A stretch of 64,000 bases of DNA from Flavobacteriales bacterium UBA952 (lineage in GTDB: Bacteria; Bacteroidota; Bacteroidia; Flavobacteriales_D; Crocinitomicaceae): positions 1-64,000 of the forward strand of contig CAJJBU010000009.1 of the NCBI GenBank assembly GCA_905182495.1, written 5' to 3'. Position numbers and translations under genes: made by a program. The first letter of the stretch is position 1; every line of letters starts with the position of its first letter. Shown piece by piece: positions 1-10,182 of this stretch. Below the pieces are notes generated by a model. The model searched no databases and was not told the origin of the DNA. It was given only the letters and a program-made list of their open reading frames with translations.

Positions 1-78
1 GAAAAAAGTAGAAAAAAAAGTAAAAAAAGTAGATATAATTTTAGCTCAGTTAAAAAACGATAACTAAATACCTGTAAA

Positions 79-633
79 TCAATGTGATTCAGGCGGGACC
101 ATATTAATTCTTTTCTGAGAAAAAACACTAGCTAGAAGCTGGTATCTATAACCTTTATCTATTGTTAACAAATCTGCGTCTAAAAAAACAAAAATCCAAT
201 TCGAATGCACATGGAAATCATCTGTCCAATTCTCACAAATAAACATATAAGATATTTGAATAGCCTGCCTCCTCTCTAAAAGCTCATTGTTTTGATTAAG
301 CAATTTAACCTTAGACATTAATATACCTATCCTATTTACAACAAGATCTTGAACCGATGTAGATAACTTACTGAATCCTTTAAAATCTCTATGCAAATCA
401 AATAAATCATTTTTATTTAGAATAACCCTTGATACCACATCGTTTCTATTCTTGGAAACAGCAAACCAAAAGCGAATAGCAACTAGCAAGGACAGGACCA
501 ATAAAAAACCAAAGAGCTTGGCTATAATAAACGCCTCAAATACTATAATACTAAATGGTATACCTATTAGTAGAAATAAAAATACCGCTATCCATAATGA
601 AAAGCGGTATTTAGTTATTTTGTTAAACAGCAT
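79..633 (-). CDS. Membrane-anchored hypothetical protein, possibly MtfA-like N-terminal half
   Basis: The 184-residue product starts with a basic residue cluster and two closely spaced hydrophobic segments (about residues 11-32 and 36-56), followed by a soluble part. That part (about residues 78-130, with FKGFSKLSTSVQDLVVNRI) resembles in pattern the start of the MtfA/zinc-peptidase family, where an F-x-x-L segment precedes a helix ending in an alanine/isoleucine-rich stretch. The HExxH zinc motif that defines active members is absent and the protein is shorter than the family, so this is a weak resemblance only. It lies three bases downstream of the 64-residue gene on the same strand, so the two are probably co-transcribed. 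The function is unknown. Only A-rich sequence lies between its stop and the left edge. Confidence 0.6.
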   Translation of the reverse strand: MLFNKITKYRFSLWIAVFLFLLIGIPFSIIVFEAFIIAKLFGFLLVLSLLVAIRFWFAVSKNRNDVVSRVILNKNDLFDLHRDFKGFSKLSTSVQDLVVNRIGILMSKVKLLNQNNELLERRQAIQISYMFICENWTDDFHVHSNWIFVFLDADLLTIDKGYRYQLLASVFSQKRINMVPPESH

Positions 634-636
634 CGG

Positions 637-831
637 TTATACACCAACCCATTTGTCATCGCGCATCTCTCCTTTGATTTTTACAAGCTTCGTTCTTGCA
701 TAATCTTCTGCAGCAATCGTCATTTGCTCTTTGGTATCTCTTCGAATCAGAATCGCAGAGGAACCTTGTGACTTTACTTCAATGTAAAATCCATTTCTCA
801 ATCTCGCTGGTCTCGTTGGTGGTCTTCCCAT
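637..831 (-). CDS. Small basic hypothetical protein (64 aa)
   Basis: A 64-residue cytoplasmic protein with a basic N-terminus (MGRPPTRPARLRNGFYIEV) and no signal peptide or membrane segment. The start is an ATG and the gene precedes the membrane hypothetical by only three bases, which suggests a two-gene transcript. The sequence pattern looks like a compact beta-rich domain (FYIEVKSQGSSAILIRRDTKEQM). I recall similar short proteins as conserved hypotheticals in Flavobacteriales, but I cannot assign a function. Confidence 0.6.
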   Translation of the reverse strand: MGRPPTRPARLRNGFYIEVKSQGSSAILIRRDTKEQMTIAAEDYARTKLVKIKGEMRDDKWVGV

Positions 832-851
832 AATTTATACTAGAATTTTAA

Positions 852-884
852 TTGTCTAAGGTAAACACCTTTTCCGTATTTTTG
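852..884 (+). promoter_or_regulatory. Bacteroidota-type promoter upstream of the ABC-F gene
   Basis: A TTG at 852-854 is followed after 22 bases by TATTTTTG at 877-884. This matches the Bacteroidota primary-sigma consensus TTG-N17-23-TAnnTTTG. It would give a leader of about 40 bases before the ATG at 934. This is inferred from the motif only. Confidence 0.5.
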
Positions 885-933
885 TTCTTTTTTATCAAAA
901 TTTAAGAGCCTTTAACAATTAGAGCACAATTAA

Positions 934-2838
934 ATGATTCAATTCAACCAAGTCAGTTATTTTTTACCGCAGGGATATTTATTTGAAAATGTTAAAGTCC
1001 AAATAAATAAAGGTGACAAAATTGGTCTCGTCGGTAAAAACGGTGCCGGGAAATCAACCCTACTTAAATTAATCTCTAAAGAACTCGCTCCATCTGAAGG
1101 TAAGATTGTTATACCAAAAGAATCAAGTGTTGGTTATTTAAAGCAAGAACTCGAATTCGAATCCAAAAATACTTTAAAAGCTTATCTATTAAAATCCAAC
1201 CCCTCACTAAATAAAGCCCAAAACAGTTTAGACACTATAAATGTAGAACTAACAACTAGGACAGATTATGAATCTGAATCGTATTTAAATCTTTTAAATG
1301 ATTTAAATGACCTTAATGAAGAGTTAGATTTGCTTGAAGCCTATAAATGGGAAGAGAAAATTGAAACAACCTTAAAAGGACTAGGTTTTAATAGCCTAGA
1401 TTTTGATAAACCTGTCAGAGAATTCTCAGGTGGATGGAAAATGCGTTTAGAACTTGCCCGGATATTAATTAATAAGCCTGACATACTATTACTCGATGAG
1501 CCAACCAACCATTTAGACATATTATCCATAGGCTGGTTAGAACAATTCCTAATTAAATTCGAAGGGATTGTGATCATTATTTCACATGATAGACTATTTC
1601 TAGACGCCATAACTAAAAGAACCTTAGAGATTAGCTTAAAAAAGATATTTGACTTTCCTTTTGCCTACTCAAAATACAAAGTGAAACGAGAAGAAGAAAA
1701 TGAACTCCGAACAAATGAAAAAAAGCAACAAGAAAAGGATATAAAGCAAACAGAAAGATTGATTAGTAAGTTTAGGGCGAAAAGCAGTAAGGCCGCTTTT
1801 GCACAATCCTTAATCAAAAAACTAGAAAAAACAGAAATAATAGAAGTCGAAAACTCAAATGAGGGTGCCATTCGAATTCAATTCCCTTTAAGTGTTCAGC
1901 CAGGCAAGAAAGTTCTTGAGGTTGAAAATCTGACTAAACAATATGATTCAAAGAAAATAATTGATTCAATTTCAATGACGATTGGTCGTGGTGAGAAAAT
2001 CGCACTTCTTGGCGCAAATGGAACTGGAAAATCCACTTTGCTTAAATGCATTAACCAGGAAACGGATTATGACGGTGTGATCAACCTTGGTCACAATGTG
2101 AAAACCACATACTTTGCTCAGGATCAAGCTGACAAATTAAACAAAAATAAAACTGTTTTCGATACTGTCGATGACGTTGCAAAGGGGGACATAAGAACGA
2201 AACTCAGAAGTATCCTTGGGTCCTTTTTGTTTTCCCAAGACGATATCACAAAAAAAGTTTCTTCACTTTCAGGTGGTGAGAAAACCAGACTTGCCCTTTG
2301 CCAATTACTCCTCAGCCCTTCAAATTTTTTAATTCTTGATGAACCAACAAATCATTTGGATATAGCAAGCAAGAATGTTCTAAAGCAGGCCCTACTTTCT
2401 TATGAAGGAACCTTTATAGTCGTATCGCACGATCGTGACTTTCTGCAAGGACTCACGAATAGAATATGGGATATAAAGGACAAAAAAGTTCGAGTTCATT
2501 TTGACGATGTTCAAGGTTATTTAAAAGCTGCGCAAGATCAAAACAACATTCAAGCTGAGGAGAAAAAAAACAAAGTAGAAAAGTCAAAACCAAAAGCTTC
2601 TCAAAACAAAAATCTACAGAAGGTTCAGAAGAAATTAGAGCAAGAAATACAGCGTTTAGAGAAAAAAATAGAGCTCAATGAAATTCAAATAAAAACCCTT
2701 GAACTCAAGCTACAAGACACCTCTAGCATGGGGGAAGATGAACGAAATAAACTCTATTTTGAACATGCCGAAAAATCACGTGAATGCCAGAAATTACTGG
2801 ACTTATGGGAATCAAAATCCTCAGATTCAATCCTTTAA
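934..2838 (+). CDS. ABC-F family ATPase (Uup/EttA-like)
   Basis: A cytoplasmic protein of 634 residues with two tandem ABC ATPase cassettes and no membrane segments, the layout of ABC-F proteins that act on the ribosome. The first cassette has Walker A GKNGAGKST (about residues 37-45), signature FSGGWKMRLELA and Walker B ILLLDEPTNHLD. The second has GANGTGKST, signature LSGGEKTRLAL and LILDEPTNHLD. A charged linker (about residues 245-300) joins them, and the last 90 residues are a Lys/Glu-rich coiled coil as in Uup. The first 15 residues are typical of the family (IQFNQVSYFLPQGYLFENV). Family members modulate translation or give resistance to ribosome-targeting antibiotics; the specific role cannot be read here. 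A promoter-like motif lies at 852-884. The gene is complete. Confidence 0.93.
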   Translation: MIQFNQVSYFLPQGYLFENVKVQINKGDKIGLVGKNGAGKSTLLKLISKELAPSEGKIVIPKESSVGYLKQELEFESKNTLKAYLLKSNPSLNKAQNSLDTINVELTTRTDYESESYLNLLNDLNDLNEELDLLEAYKWEEKIETTLKGLGFNSLDFDKPVREFSGGWKMRLELARILINKPDILLLDEPTNHLDILSIGWLEQFLIKFEGIVIIISHDRLFLDAITKRTLEISLKKIFDFPFAYSKYKVKREEENELRTNEKKQQEKDIKQTERLISKFRAKSSKAAFAQSLIKKLEKTEIIEVENSNEGAIRIQFPLSVQPGKKVLEVENLTKQYDSKKIIDSISMTIGRGEKIALLGANGTGKSTLLKCINQETDYDGVINLGHNVKTTYFAQDQADKLNKNKTVFDTVDDVAKGDIRTKLRSILGSFLFSQDDITKKVSSLSGGEKTRLALCQLLLSPSNFLILDEPTNHLDIASKNVLKQALLSYEGTFIVVSHDRDFLQGLTNRIWDIKDKKVRVHFDDVQGYLKAAQDQNNIQAEEKKNKVEKSKPKASQNKNLQKVQKKLEQEIQRLEKKIELNEIQIKTLELKLQDTSSMGEDERNKLYFEHAEKSRECQKLLDLWESKSSDSIL

Positions 2839-2995
2839 AAAAACCGAAAAGACCTTTCGTTTTAGTCACGTTATTAACATTTTTTTTGCCAATTGTTGAT
2901 AAATGTTAATAACTTTTCATGACAAATTATTGATGATTCCTTATCTTGCGATCGCTAAACGAGTGAAAAGACTTTATCTAGTCCCAGTAGCTTAT

Positions 2996-4645
2996 TATTA
3001 AACTATTAACTAACACTCACTTACTATGAAGAAATCACTCGTGATTTTGTCGGTATTTGCCGCAGGATTATCCTATGCGCAAAAAGCGACTCTTCCAACT
3101 TTTTCCGCGGAAAAAGAAGGAACAAAAACCTCACAACAACATGTGTTTAAAACCAAAGCTGAGAAGCAATCCGCATTCCGGGCTCAAGAAGTTGAAGCCA
3201 AAAGAATTCAGAAAGCTGAACCAGCTAAAGAATTAACAATCATGTCTGAGGATGCTACATTTCCAAAGTTTGTAAACTCTGGTAATGCACGCGTTGACAA
3301 TGACAATTATGCTACTCAAAAAGCAGCATGGATTGAAAACAATGCAACGAAGTACGAAAGCTTAAACACCCACTCTACTATGAGTAAGGCTGAAGCGAAA
3401 AGTGCTAGAGCTCGTAATATTAATAACCAAAAAAATTAAGCCATGAAAAAGAATTTTATTTTTACTCTAGGCCTAATTGCTTTTGCTTTTGGTTTTAGTT
3501 TTAACGCGAACGCTCAATGTAGTAATGACAACAGTCTTTATTACGGAGGGATTGACTTAACTACAGTTGGAGAAAACTACACAGAATATTTGCCTTTTCG
3601 GTGGTGAATATCTTCAAATGGAAGTAACGCAAGGAAACACATATACAATAAGTACTTGTGGATCTGGATTTGATACTCAAATCACGCTTTACAACTCGAA
3701 TGGCGGATCTGCTGTTGGTTACAACGATGATGCTTGTGGATTGCAGTCCGAAATAGTTTGGACAGCAAGTTTCTCAGGAACATTGAACATGCTTGTTGAT
3801 AAGTACAACTGTCAAGATGAATACGACTGTGCTTCATTAAGCATGACCTTGAATTCATTAGGAGCAGGCCCATCAGCGTGTGACGCATCTTCTCCATTAA
3901 CATGTGGTGTTGCCAGTTCTTTCTCATTGGCTTCAGGTGCGGGAACATTTAATCCGCCTTCAGGTCCTTGGGGAACACCAGGTAACGAAGCTGTATTTAC
4001 ATATACACCGACTGCTACTGGTTCTTACACAATAGCGATAACGAATAACAACTACTATGTAGATTTATTTTATCAATCAGGGTCTTGCGAATCTTTCGGA
4101 TGGACTTTTGTTGATGATATATTCTCTAGTGCTTCTAATGGCGTTGAATTGACAGCAGGTGTTACTTATTACTTCTTAGTTGATGATGAGAACACGACTG
4201 CGAGTTCGGGTACAATTGAAATCAGTTGTCCTGTATTATACAATCCTTGTGACGATGCAACTACATTAGATTGCGAAACGACTGGATCTTTTTCTTTGGC
4301 ATCAGGCGGCGGAGCATTTAATCCTTCATCAGGCCCATGGGGAACACCAGGTAACGAAGCTGTATTTTCTTTTACAGCAACAGAAACTGGAACACACACT
4401 GTTGCTATCACAAACAACAACTATTATGTTGATTTATTCTATCAAGCAGGATCTTGTGGTTCTACAGGGTGGAATTTTGTAGAAGACATATTCACATCTG
4501 AGTCAAACGGAATTGACATGATTGCTGGTGTTACTTACTTCTTATTAGTTGATGATGAGAACACGACTGCTAGTTCAGGTACAATTACAGTAACTTGTCC
4601 AGTAGCGGCAGTTGACCCATGTACAGCAATTGTTGACATGACCTG
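2996..4645 (+). repeat. Long direct repeat, copy 1 (start of secreted cassette)
   Basis: The sequence from about 30 bases before the ATG at 3026 through the first part of the large cargo gene recurs at 10183-11831, with an offset of 7187 bases (7186 after a one-base insertion near 3589). The 137-residue ORF differs by only a few silent bases between copies and encodes identical proteins. Divergence begins clearly near 4645 and weaker similarity continues to about 5330. Confidence 0.9.
3026..3439 (+). CDS. Secreted 137-residue hypothetical protein, cassette copy 1
   Basis: The product begins with a clear signal peptide (MKKSLVILSVFAAGLSYAQ, cleavage after Ala-18 or Gln-19). The mature part is highly charged, rich in Lys, Glu and Ala, and predicted helical, with no cysteines and no domain I recognise. 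It is followed three bases after its stop by the ATG of a large T9SS cargo gene, so the two are surely co-transcribed. An identical protein is encoded at 10213-10626 in front of a paralogous cargo gene, which points to a functional link between the small and large proteins, for example as a secreted partner. That link is inferred from gene order only. Confidence 0.75.
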   Translation: MKKSLVILSVFAAGLSYAQKATLPTFSAEKEGTKTSQQHVFKTKAEKQSAFRAQEVEAKRIQKAEPAKELTIMSEDATFPKFVNSGNARVDNDNYATQKAAWIENNATKYESLNTHSTMSKAEAKSARARNINNQKN

Positions 4646-7600
4646 TGCTGATACTTACTCTTGGTCTTTGGGTGCTGGTGAAGGTTTATATAACCCTGCA
4701 TCTGGTCCTTGGGGAACTCCTGGTCAAGAAGTTGTTTATTCATATACACCTACGTACACAGGATCGTATACGGTTACGATGACGAATAGCGGATACTACT
4801 CTGATATCTTCGTTTCCACTTCTTGTAGTGTAGATGCTGATTGGCAATATATTGATGATGTATTTTCATCGTCTATTATTACATTTGATGAGTTGACTGC
4901 AGGTGTTACTTATTACTTCTTAATTGATGATGAAGACACAAATCCTAGTACTGGAACACTTTCAGTTTCTTGTCCTTGTATACCGCCAGCTGGTGGAATT
5001 GACGGATCATACTCTTTTGACAATGATTTTGTTATTTCAGGAACAACTGATGGCGCTTGTAATGACTGTGACTTAAGATCTTCTTTAGATAGAGTTTACG
5101 CTGTTGACATTGCATGTGCAGGCACATATAACTTCACAACTTGTGGCGGAACATCTTGGGATACATACTTGTATCTTACGACTGCACCATGTGGTGGTTC
5201 AATCATTGCACAAAATGATGACGCTTGTGGTCTTCAGTCTAGCGTAACTGCTGCTTTGGCACCGGGTACTTATTATATCAATGTTGAAGCTTATTCTGCT
5301 TTCTCATTTGGAGCATTTGATCTTGCCGTTTCAGGTACATACGACACACCTTCTATTGGTGGCGTTGAAGGTACTAATGAATTATGTGCTGGTTCAGAAG
5401 GTGTTTCTTACAGTGTTGCTGGTGATTTCACTGGCTATACTTGGTCTGTTCCTGCTGATGCGTCTATCGCTTCAGGTGCTGGAACAAGTTCAATCACTGT
5501 TAACTTTGGTGTAAACTCAGGATCTGTTAGCGTTGTTGCTACAAACAACTGTGGAACGAATTCATCTTCAATGGATGTATTGGTAAACAGAACTCCAGAA
5601 TTCACGACATCTACAACTGATGCACTTTGTAATGGAGATGCTAACGGAACCATTACCATTAATGCGACTGAAGGTGAAGCTCCTTATACATACTCAATCA
5701 ATGGTGAGTCAACTACTGAGTCTCTTATTGTAGACGTTAGTGGATCTGACAACTACATTGGATATATGAATGTGTTTGAAAATCCTGCAGATCCTAACCC
5801 TTGTTGTGGTGGTGGATATGTCTTTGGTAGTCCTTGGGCTCTTTCAGATGTGTTATCTACATTAGATGCTGGTGCAAATACAATCACGCTTCAGCCTAAC
5901 TTTAACACCTACAATGCCTCAGATGCTTTTTGGTCTGATGGTAATGGAAATGGAAATAAGATCATGGAAGCGAACACGTACCTTGAAAATGGTGCTTGGA
6001 ATGGAAATGATTTGACATTCAGTGGATCAGTTGTATCTAATACAATTGCTGATGGTTACACTGTGCTGTACTTCATTAAAGCTTTAGCTCCTTGGAATGG
6101 TTATCAGGATGTATTAAATGGTTCTGCGATCATGACGCTTCCTGCAAGTGGTGACTTCAGTGTTAGTGTTCCTGCTTCAAGTTTATATGATGGACTTATT
6201 GTTCAAGTAGGATTTGTTGTTATCGGAATGAATGCTAATCCAGCTAACGCTGACGCTTTAGGTAGTGTTGTTGTAACTGGTGGTTCATTAGCGAATGGTA
6301 CATTTACTTATGATGGTTTAACTGCTGGTGATTACACAATCGGAATGACGGACAACAATGGTTGTGTTGCTCATGAAGAAGTTGTAACAATCAATGAGCC
6401 AGAAGTTCTTACTGTTGACGCAAGTGGATGTGGTGTTGTATATATTGGTGCAGGTTTAGATTATGCTTGTGCAACAATAGGAACCACAAGCATTTGGTGG
6501 TACACCTGGATATACTTTTGGATGGTCTAATACAGAGACTTCAGAAGGAATCACGGTTTGTCCAGATTCAACGTCAACTTATACAGTACACGTTACGGAC
6601 ATGAATGGTTGTGTTGCCACAACTGATTGGACTGTTGAAGTAGTAGATATACAGTGTAGTCCTGGTGGATCACATTCTTCTCATTCTTCTCATTCTTCTC
6701 ATTCATCTAATTCATCTAATGGTTCACATTCTTCAAGCGCATCAAGTGAAGAAAGTATAGACCCTTGGAATGTTCAAAGTGGAAGTGGACCAAGTTGTTC
6801 TTCTGGATCACATTCAGGAAGTGGATCACATTCAGGAAGTGGATCACATTCAGGAAGTGGATCACATTCAGGAAGTGGATCGAGTTCTTCTTGTCACCTT
6901 TCTAGCTATTCATCTTTAGGATCAGCATTTAGTGGATCTGGATCGCATAGTTCGCATGGATCGCATAGTTCGCATGGATCTCATGCTTCAGGATCGAATT
7001 CAGGATCGAATTCAGGAAGTGGATCAAGCAGTTCAGTTTGCGAGAAATACCACTCTGGTTCTGGTAAAATGAAAGGAAAAGTACTTATGTGCTTTGACGG
7101 TGTAACTTACTGTGTAAATGTGAAGAACATTGATAAGAAGTTAAACTGTGGTTATTCATTAGGACCATGTGATGCTCAACAAACTGAAGCTTGTAATAAC
7201 TCTACAGCTACTGAAGAGCCTGTTGCATGTGTTTGTGATGGTAAATTAGCTAGTGTAACTGTACGTTGGGTTGGACCTTCCTTCTCTGATGTAAATGTTC
7301 ACGCTAAGAATAAGTGTAAAATCTTGTTGTCTTCAATGACTGGAGTAATGACAGGAGATGAGTTCACAATCAGTGCTGCAGATGCAGGATTAGCATACTT
7401 GAGAAAGGAAACTTACTTTGAGTGGGCTGGTGTTGGTCGATACAAGATTCCAACAAACTGTTGTGATAACCCAGTAGGTCAGAATTTCTTCCCATTCGAA
7501 GTGACTGGTTGGACTGATACTGAGGGTAACACTTGTAGCGTTAATTCACAAAGTAGTGGTGATGCAAACACGAACGATAAAGAAATGATTACTGGATTTG

Positions 7601-7863
7601 ATGGCGCTATGATTAAGCAATATCCTAACCCAGCAAATCATAATGCTACTTTCGAATTCTCTGTAACAGAGGATCAAAATGTTAGCGTTTCTATTCTGAA
7701 TATCAACGGACAAGTTGTAGGAACAATTTATTCTGGTAGCGTTAGCGCTAACGAGACGAATAAATTAGACTACAATGTAACGACTCTTCAGAGTGGTATC
7801 TATTATGTACACCTAAATACAACAACTGGTGTATTAAAGAAAAAGTTTGTTATTGTTAAATAA
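3443..7863 (+). CDS. T9SS-secreted multidomain surface protein, two frame breaks
   Basis: The start at 3443 (MKKNFIFTLGLIAFAFGFSF..., signal peptide) is set by alignment with the intact paralogue at 10630. An extra T in the run at 3589-3591 breaks the frame, and an extra A near 6488 breaks it again. Removing both gives 1472 residues in one frame. Order of domains: PPC-like beta sandwich with YNDDACGLQS, three repeats of about 120 residues (FNP.SGPWGTPGNEAVF ... YYFLVDDENTTASSGT), a second PPC-like domain, an Ig-like domain, an SprB repeat split by an inserted domain, a second SprB/PKD-like stretch, a Ser/His/Gly-rich region (6661-7044), a cysteine-containing domain, and a C-terminal T9SS type A sorting domain (YPNPANHNATFEFSV ... 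KKKFVIVK). It is probably exported by T9SS and anchored or released outside the cell. A terminator follows at 7882. Confidence 0.8.
6661..7044 (+). repeat. Ser/His/Gly-rich low-complexity tract
   Basis: Within the first T9SS cargo gene, short tandem DNA units encode SHS/SHSSH and SGSH runs. The clearest is an 18-base unit reading GGATCACATTCAGGAAGT, repeated about four times from near 6806. The peptide is almost entirely Ser, Gly and His with scattered Asn. The paralogue at 10630 lacks it. Such tracts are prone to slippage; a role as flexible linker or metal-binding segment is speculative. Confidence 0.85.
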
Positions 7864-7881
7864 TAACTAATATATTCTTGA

Positions 7882-7912
7882 AGCCCCTCTGCATTGCAGG
7901 GGGGCTTTTTTT
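7882..7912 (+). terminator. Rho-independent terminator after the first T9SS cargo gene
   Basis: AGCCCCTCTGC - ATT - GCAGGGGGGCT forms an 11-pair stem with one G-T wobble and a three-base loop, followed directly by seven T. It lies about 20 bases after the cargo stop codon at 7861-7863. Confidence 0.85.
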
Positions 7913-7951
7913 ATTATATTTAATCTCAATGATTTTTTTAAACCTATACCG

Positions 7952-10097
7952 ATGAAAAGACTTTATTTTTTAGCATTCCTATGTTTTCAGCTGCTTTATT
8001 TTAGGTCGAATAGTCAGACACTTATTATCAATGAAATTCTTTCTTCGAATACCAAGGTTAACACTGATGGATTTGGAGAACACGACGATTGGGTCGAAAT
8101 CTATAACCCAACAAATGATACAATTCAAACTAGGGGCATGTATATTACAAATGACTCCTTAAACCCAACAAAACATGAGATAGGAAGCTCGAAGAGCTAC
8201 TGGACCCAAGTGCCCCCTAAATCATATATATTATTTTGGCTTGATGGTGATCCTGAACAAGGGCAAAGACACATATCGTTTTCGATCAAAAAAAAAGGCG
8301 GCTACCTTGCCATATTCGATAAAGACACTACCCTACTCGATGCAATTCAATACGAAAAACAAGAAGAAAATAAATCTATTGGTCGCGTAAACCATGACGC
8401 AAAGGATTTGGCAATATTCAAAAAACCAACCCCTAATGATTTAAACGCTGTTGGTAAAAAAATAAATACAAATAAAACACCAATTGAATTTAACTTACGT
8501 TCCGGATTTTATAAAGTATCACAGAAAGTCTCCTTAAGTAGTTCAGCTATTGGCCCTATATATTACACGCTTAACGGTTCAATTCCTACATCAAAAAGCG
8601 CATTGTATGAGAGCCCTATTATTATTGACTCCAATACAGTGGTGCGAGCTAGATTAATACGGCCTGGCTATATCCCAAATCGAATAAGCACTGCATCCTA
8701 TTTTATTAATGAAAATAGCAAATTATCTGTGGTTTCATTAATCGTGGATCCAAAAGATCTATGGCGAAAAAATAAAGGCATCTATTCGAATTTTGAAAAA
8801 AGAGGGATGGAAGTACCTGTTTATGTTGAATATTTTGACACTACAGAAAATGGCACTTTTAAGTTGGCTATATCCAAAACAGGAAAGACTCGAATAGCAG
8901 GAAAAACTAGTCGTAGACAACCCAAAAAGTCATTTGCCTTTTTCGCTACAAATGAGGACGGAAAGGGAGACCGATTTAACTACCCTGTATTTAAGGACAA
9001 AGACATTAATAGTTTTAGTGGCCTGTGGGTGCGTGCCGACGCTACTTCAGGAAGGAATGTTTCTGATTTATGGGTTGGTGAAAGATTTAAGAATGAATTA
9101 CTCTATGAGGTAAATAAACAAATGAGTGGAAACATAGACATGCAAGCCTATGAACCTGTTTCTGTTTTTTTAAATGGTAAATATTGGGGGCTATATAACC
9201 TTATGGAAAGAAAGGGTAAGGATTTTATTAAAAACAACCATGGCGAGAAAGATGTTGACATGCTTACATCAGAAGACGCAAAAGTTGTAACAGGTAATAT
9301 CAGTGAATACGATCAATTGATGTTTGATATCGCCCAAAATGACATAACTACGGACTCGGTTTATCAAGAAGTCTGTAATCAGATAAATATCAATAGTTAT
9401 ATTGACTATTGGGTAAACGAAGCTTATTGCGGAGCGAAGGATGTTAATGTAAACATTCGGTTTTGGAAATCTAAAACACCGCGGGCCAAATGGCAATGGA
9501 TTAGCTATGACCAAGATTCCTGGTATACATCACAAGAGAAGTCCTTAAACTATTACATAGATAATGGAAAAGTATTCCTTTTAGTTCAATTGATGAAAAA
9601 CAATACTTTTCGCGAACTTTGGATTAATAGAATGTGTGATTATTTGAACACAGGGTTTCATTCAGAAAACGTCATTTCACTTGTAGATCAAATCACGAAT
9701 AGAATAAAAATTGAAACTGACAGGGATAAAAATAGGTGGGCAGATTCCATGCTATATATCCCCAAAGGAGAAAGAATAAAATGGATCAAAAGCTATGCTG
9801 TAGAGCGTCCAGAATTTCTATAGAAAGGAATACCACCAATTTTTCCAACTAAAACATCATCATCGCTTATAAGGAATTCACTTATTAAAAGTAAGAAACA
9901 ATTCACAATAGAAACAAAAGGTGATGAAATTGAAAGGTAAATATTTACAAGATGTTCCTATTACTCTAAAGGCAATTCCGAATCCTGGATACAAATTTGT
10001 CAAGTGGAAAAACATCAAAAAAAACACGCTAGAACCTAGTGTTATGGTGATGCCTAAAAAACGGCATAAATTTAAGGCCATCTTCGAGAGAATTTAA
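7952..10097 (+). CDS. Lamin-tail / CotH-family secreted protein, three frame breaks
   Basis: The first 624 codons (7952-9823) are open. They encode a signal peptide (about residues 1-21), a lamin-tail domain (IINEILSSNTKV...HDDWVEIYNP), a chitobiase/hexosaminidase C-terminal-like domain (YYTLNGSIPTSKSALYESP) and a CotH-like domain (LNGKYWGLYNLMERKG, WQWISYDQDSW). The frame then stops, but the coding sense continues as YRKEYHQFFQLK near 9821, TSSSLIRNSLIKSKKQFTIE from 9855 and GKYLQDVPITLKAIPNPGYK from 9936. It ends ...FKAIFERI at 10097, like the beta-repeat tail common in these proteins. Three single-base indels (near 9818, A run 9851-9854, A run 9933-9935) explain this and give 714 residues. 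CotH-family proteins include secretory-pathway protein kinases; activity here is unproven. No T9SS sorting domain is seen. Confidence 0.78.
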
Positions 10098-10182
10098 TTT
10101 ATTTTTTTTGTTTAACAATTGTTCTTCATACGGGTTTTTATCGTAACTTACTGGTAACTAAGACTCAAGGCGAAACCCGCCG

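Noticed and set aside
1-78. A-rich left edge as a repeat or terminator
   Set aside because: The AAAAAAGTAG-like runs are short and irregular and form no hairpin, so nothing could be supported beyond an A-rich stretch.
452-703. Forward ORF of 83 residues
   Set aside because: It is antisense to two better supported reverse-strand genes and has no recognisable features.
3682-3948. Reverse-strand ORF of 88 residues inside the first cargo gene (and the similar one at 10868-11134)
   Set aside because: Both mirror the coding bias of the forward PPC-domain gene, have no start signals and duplicate only because the host gene is duplicated.
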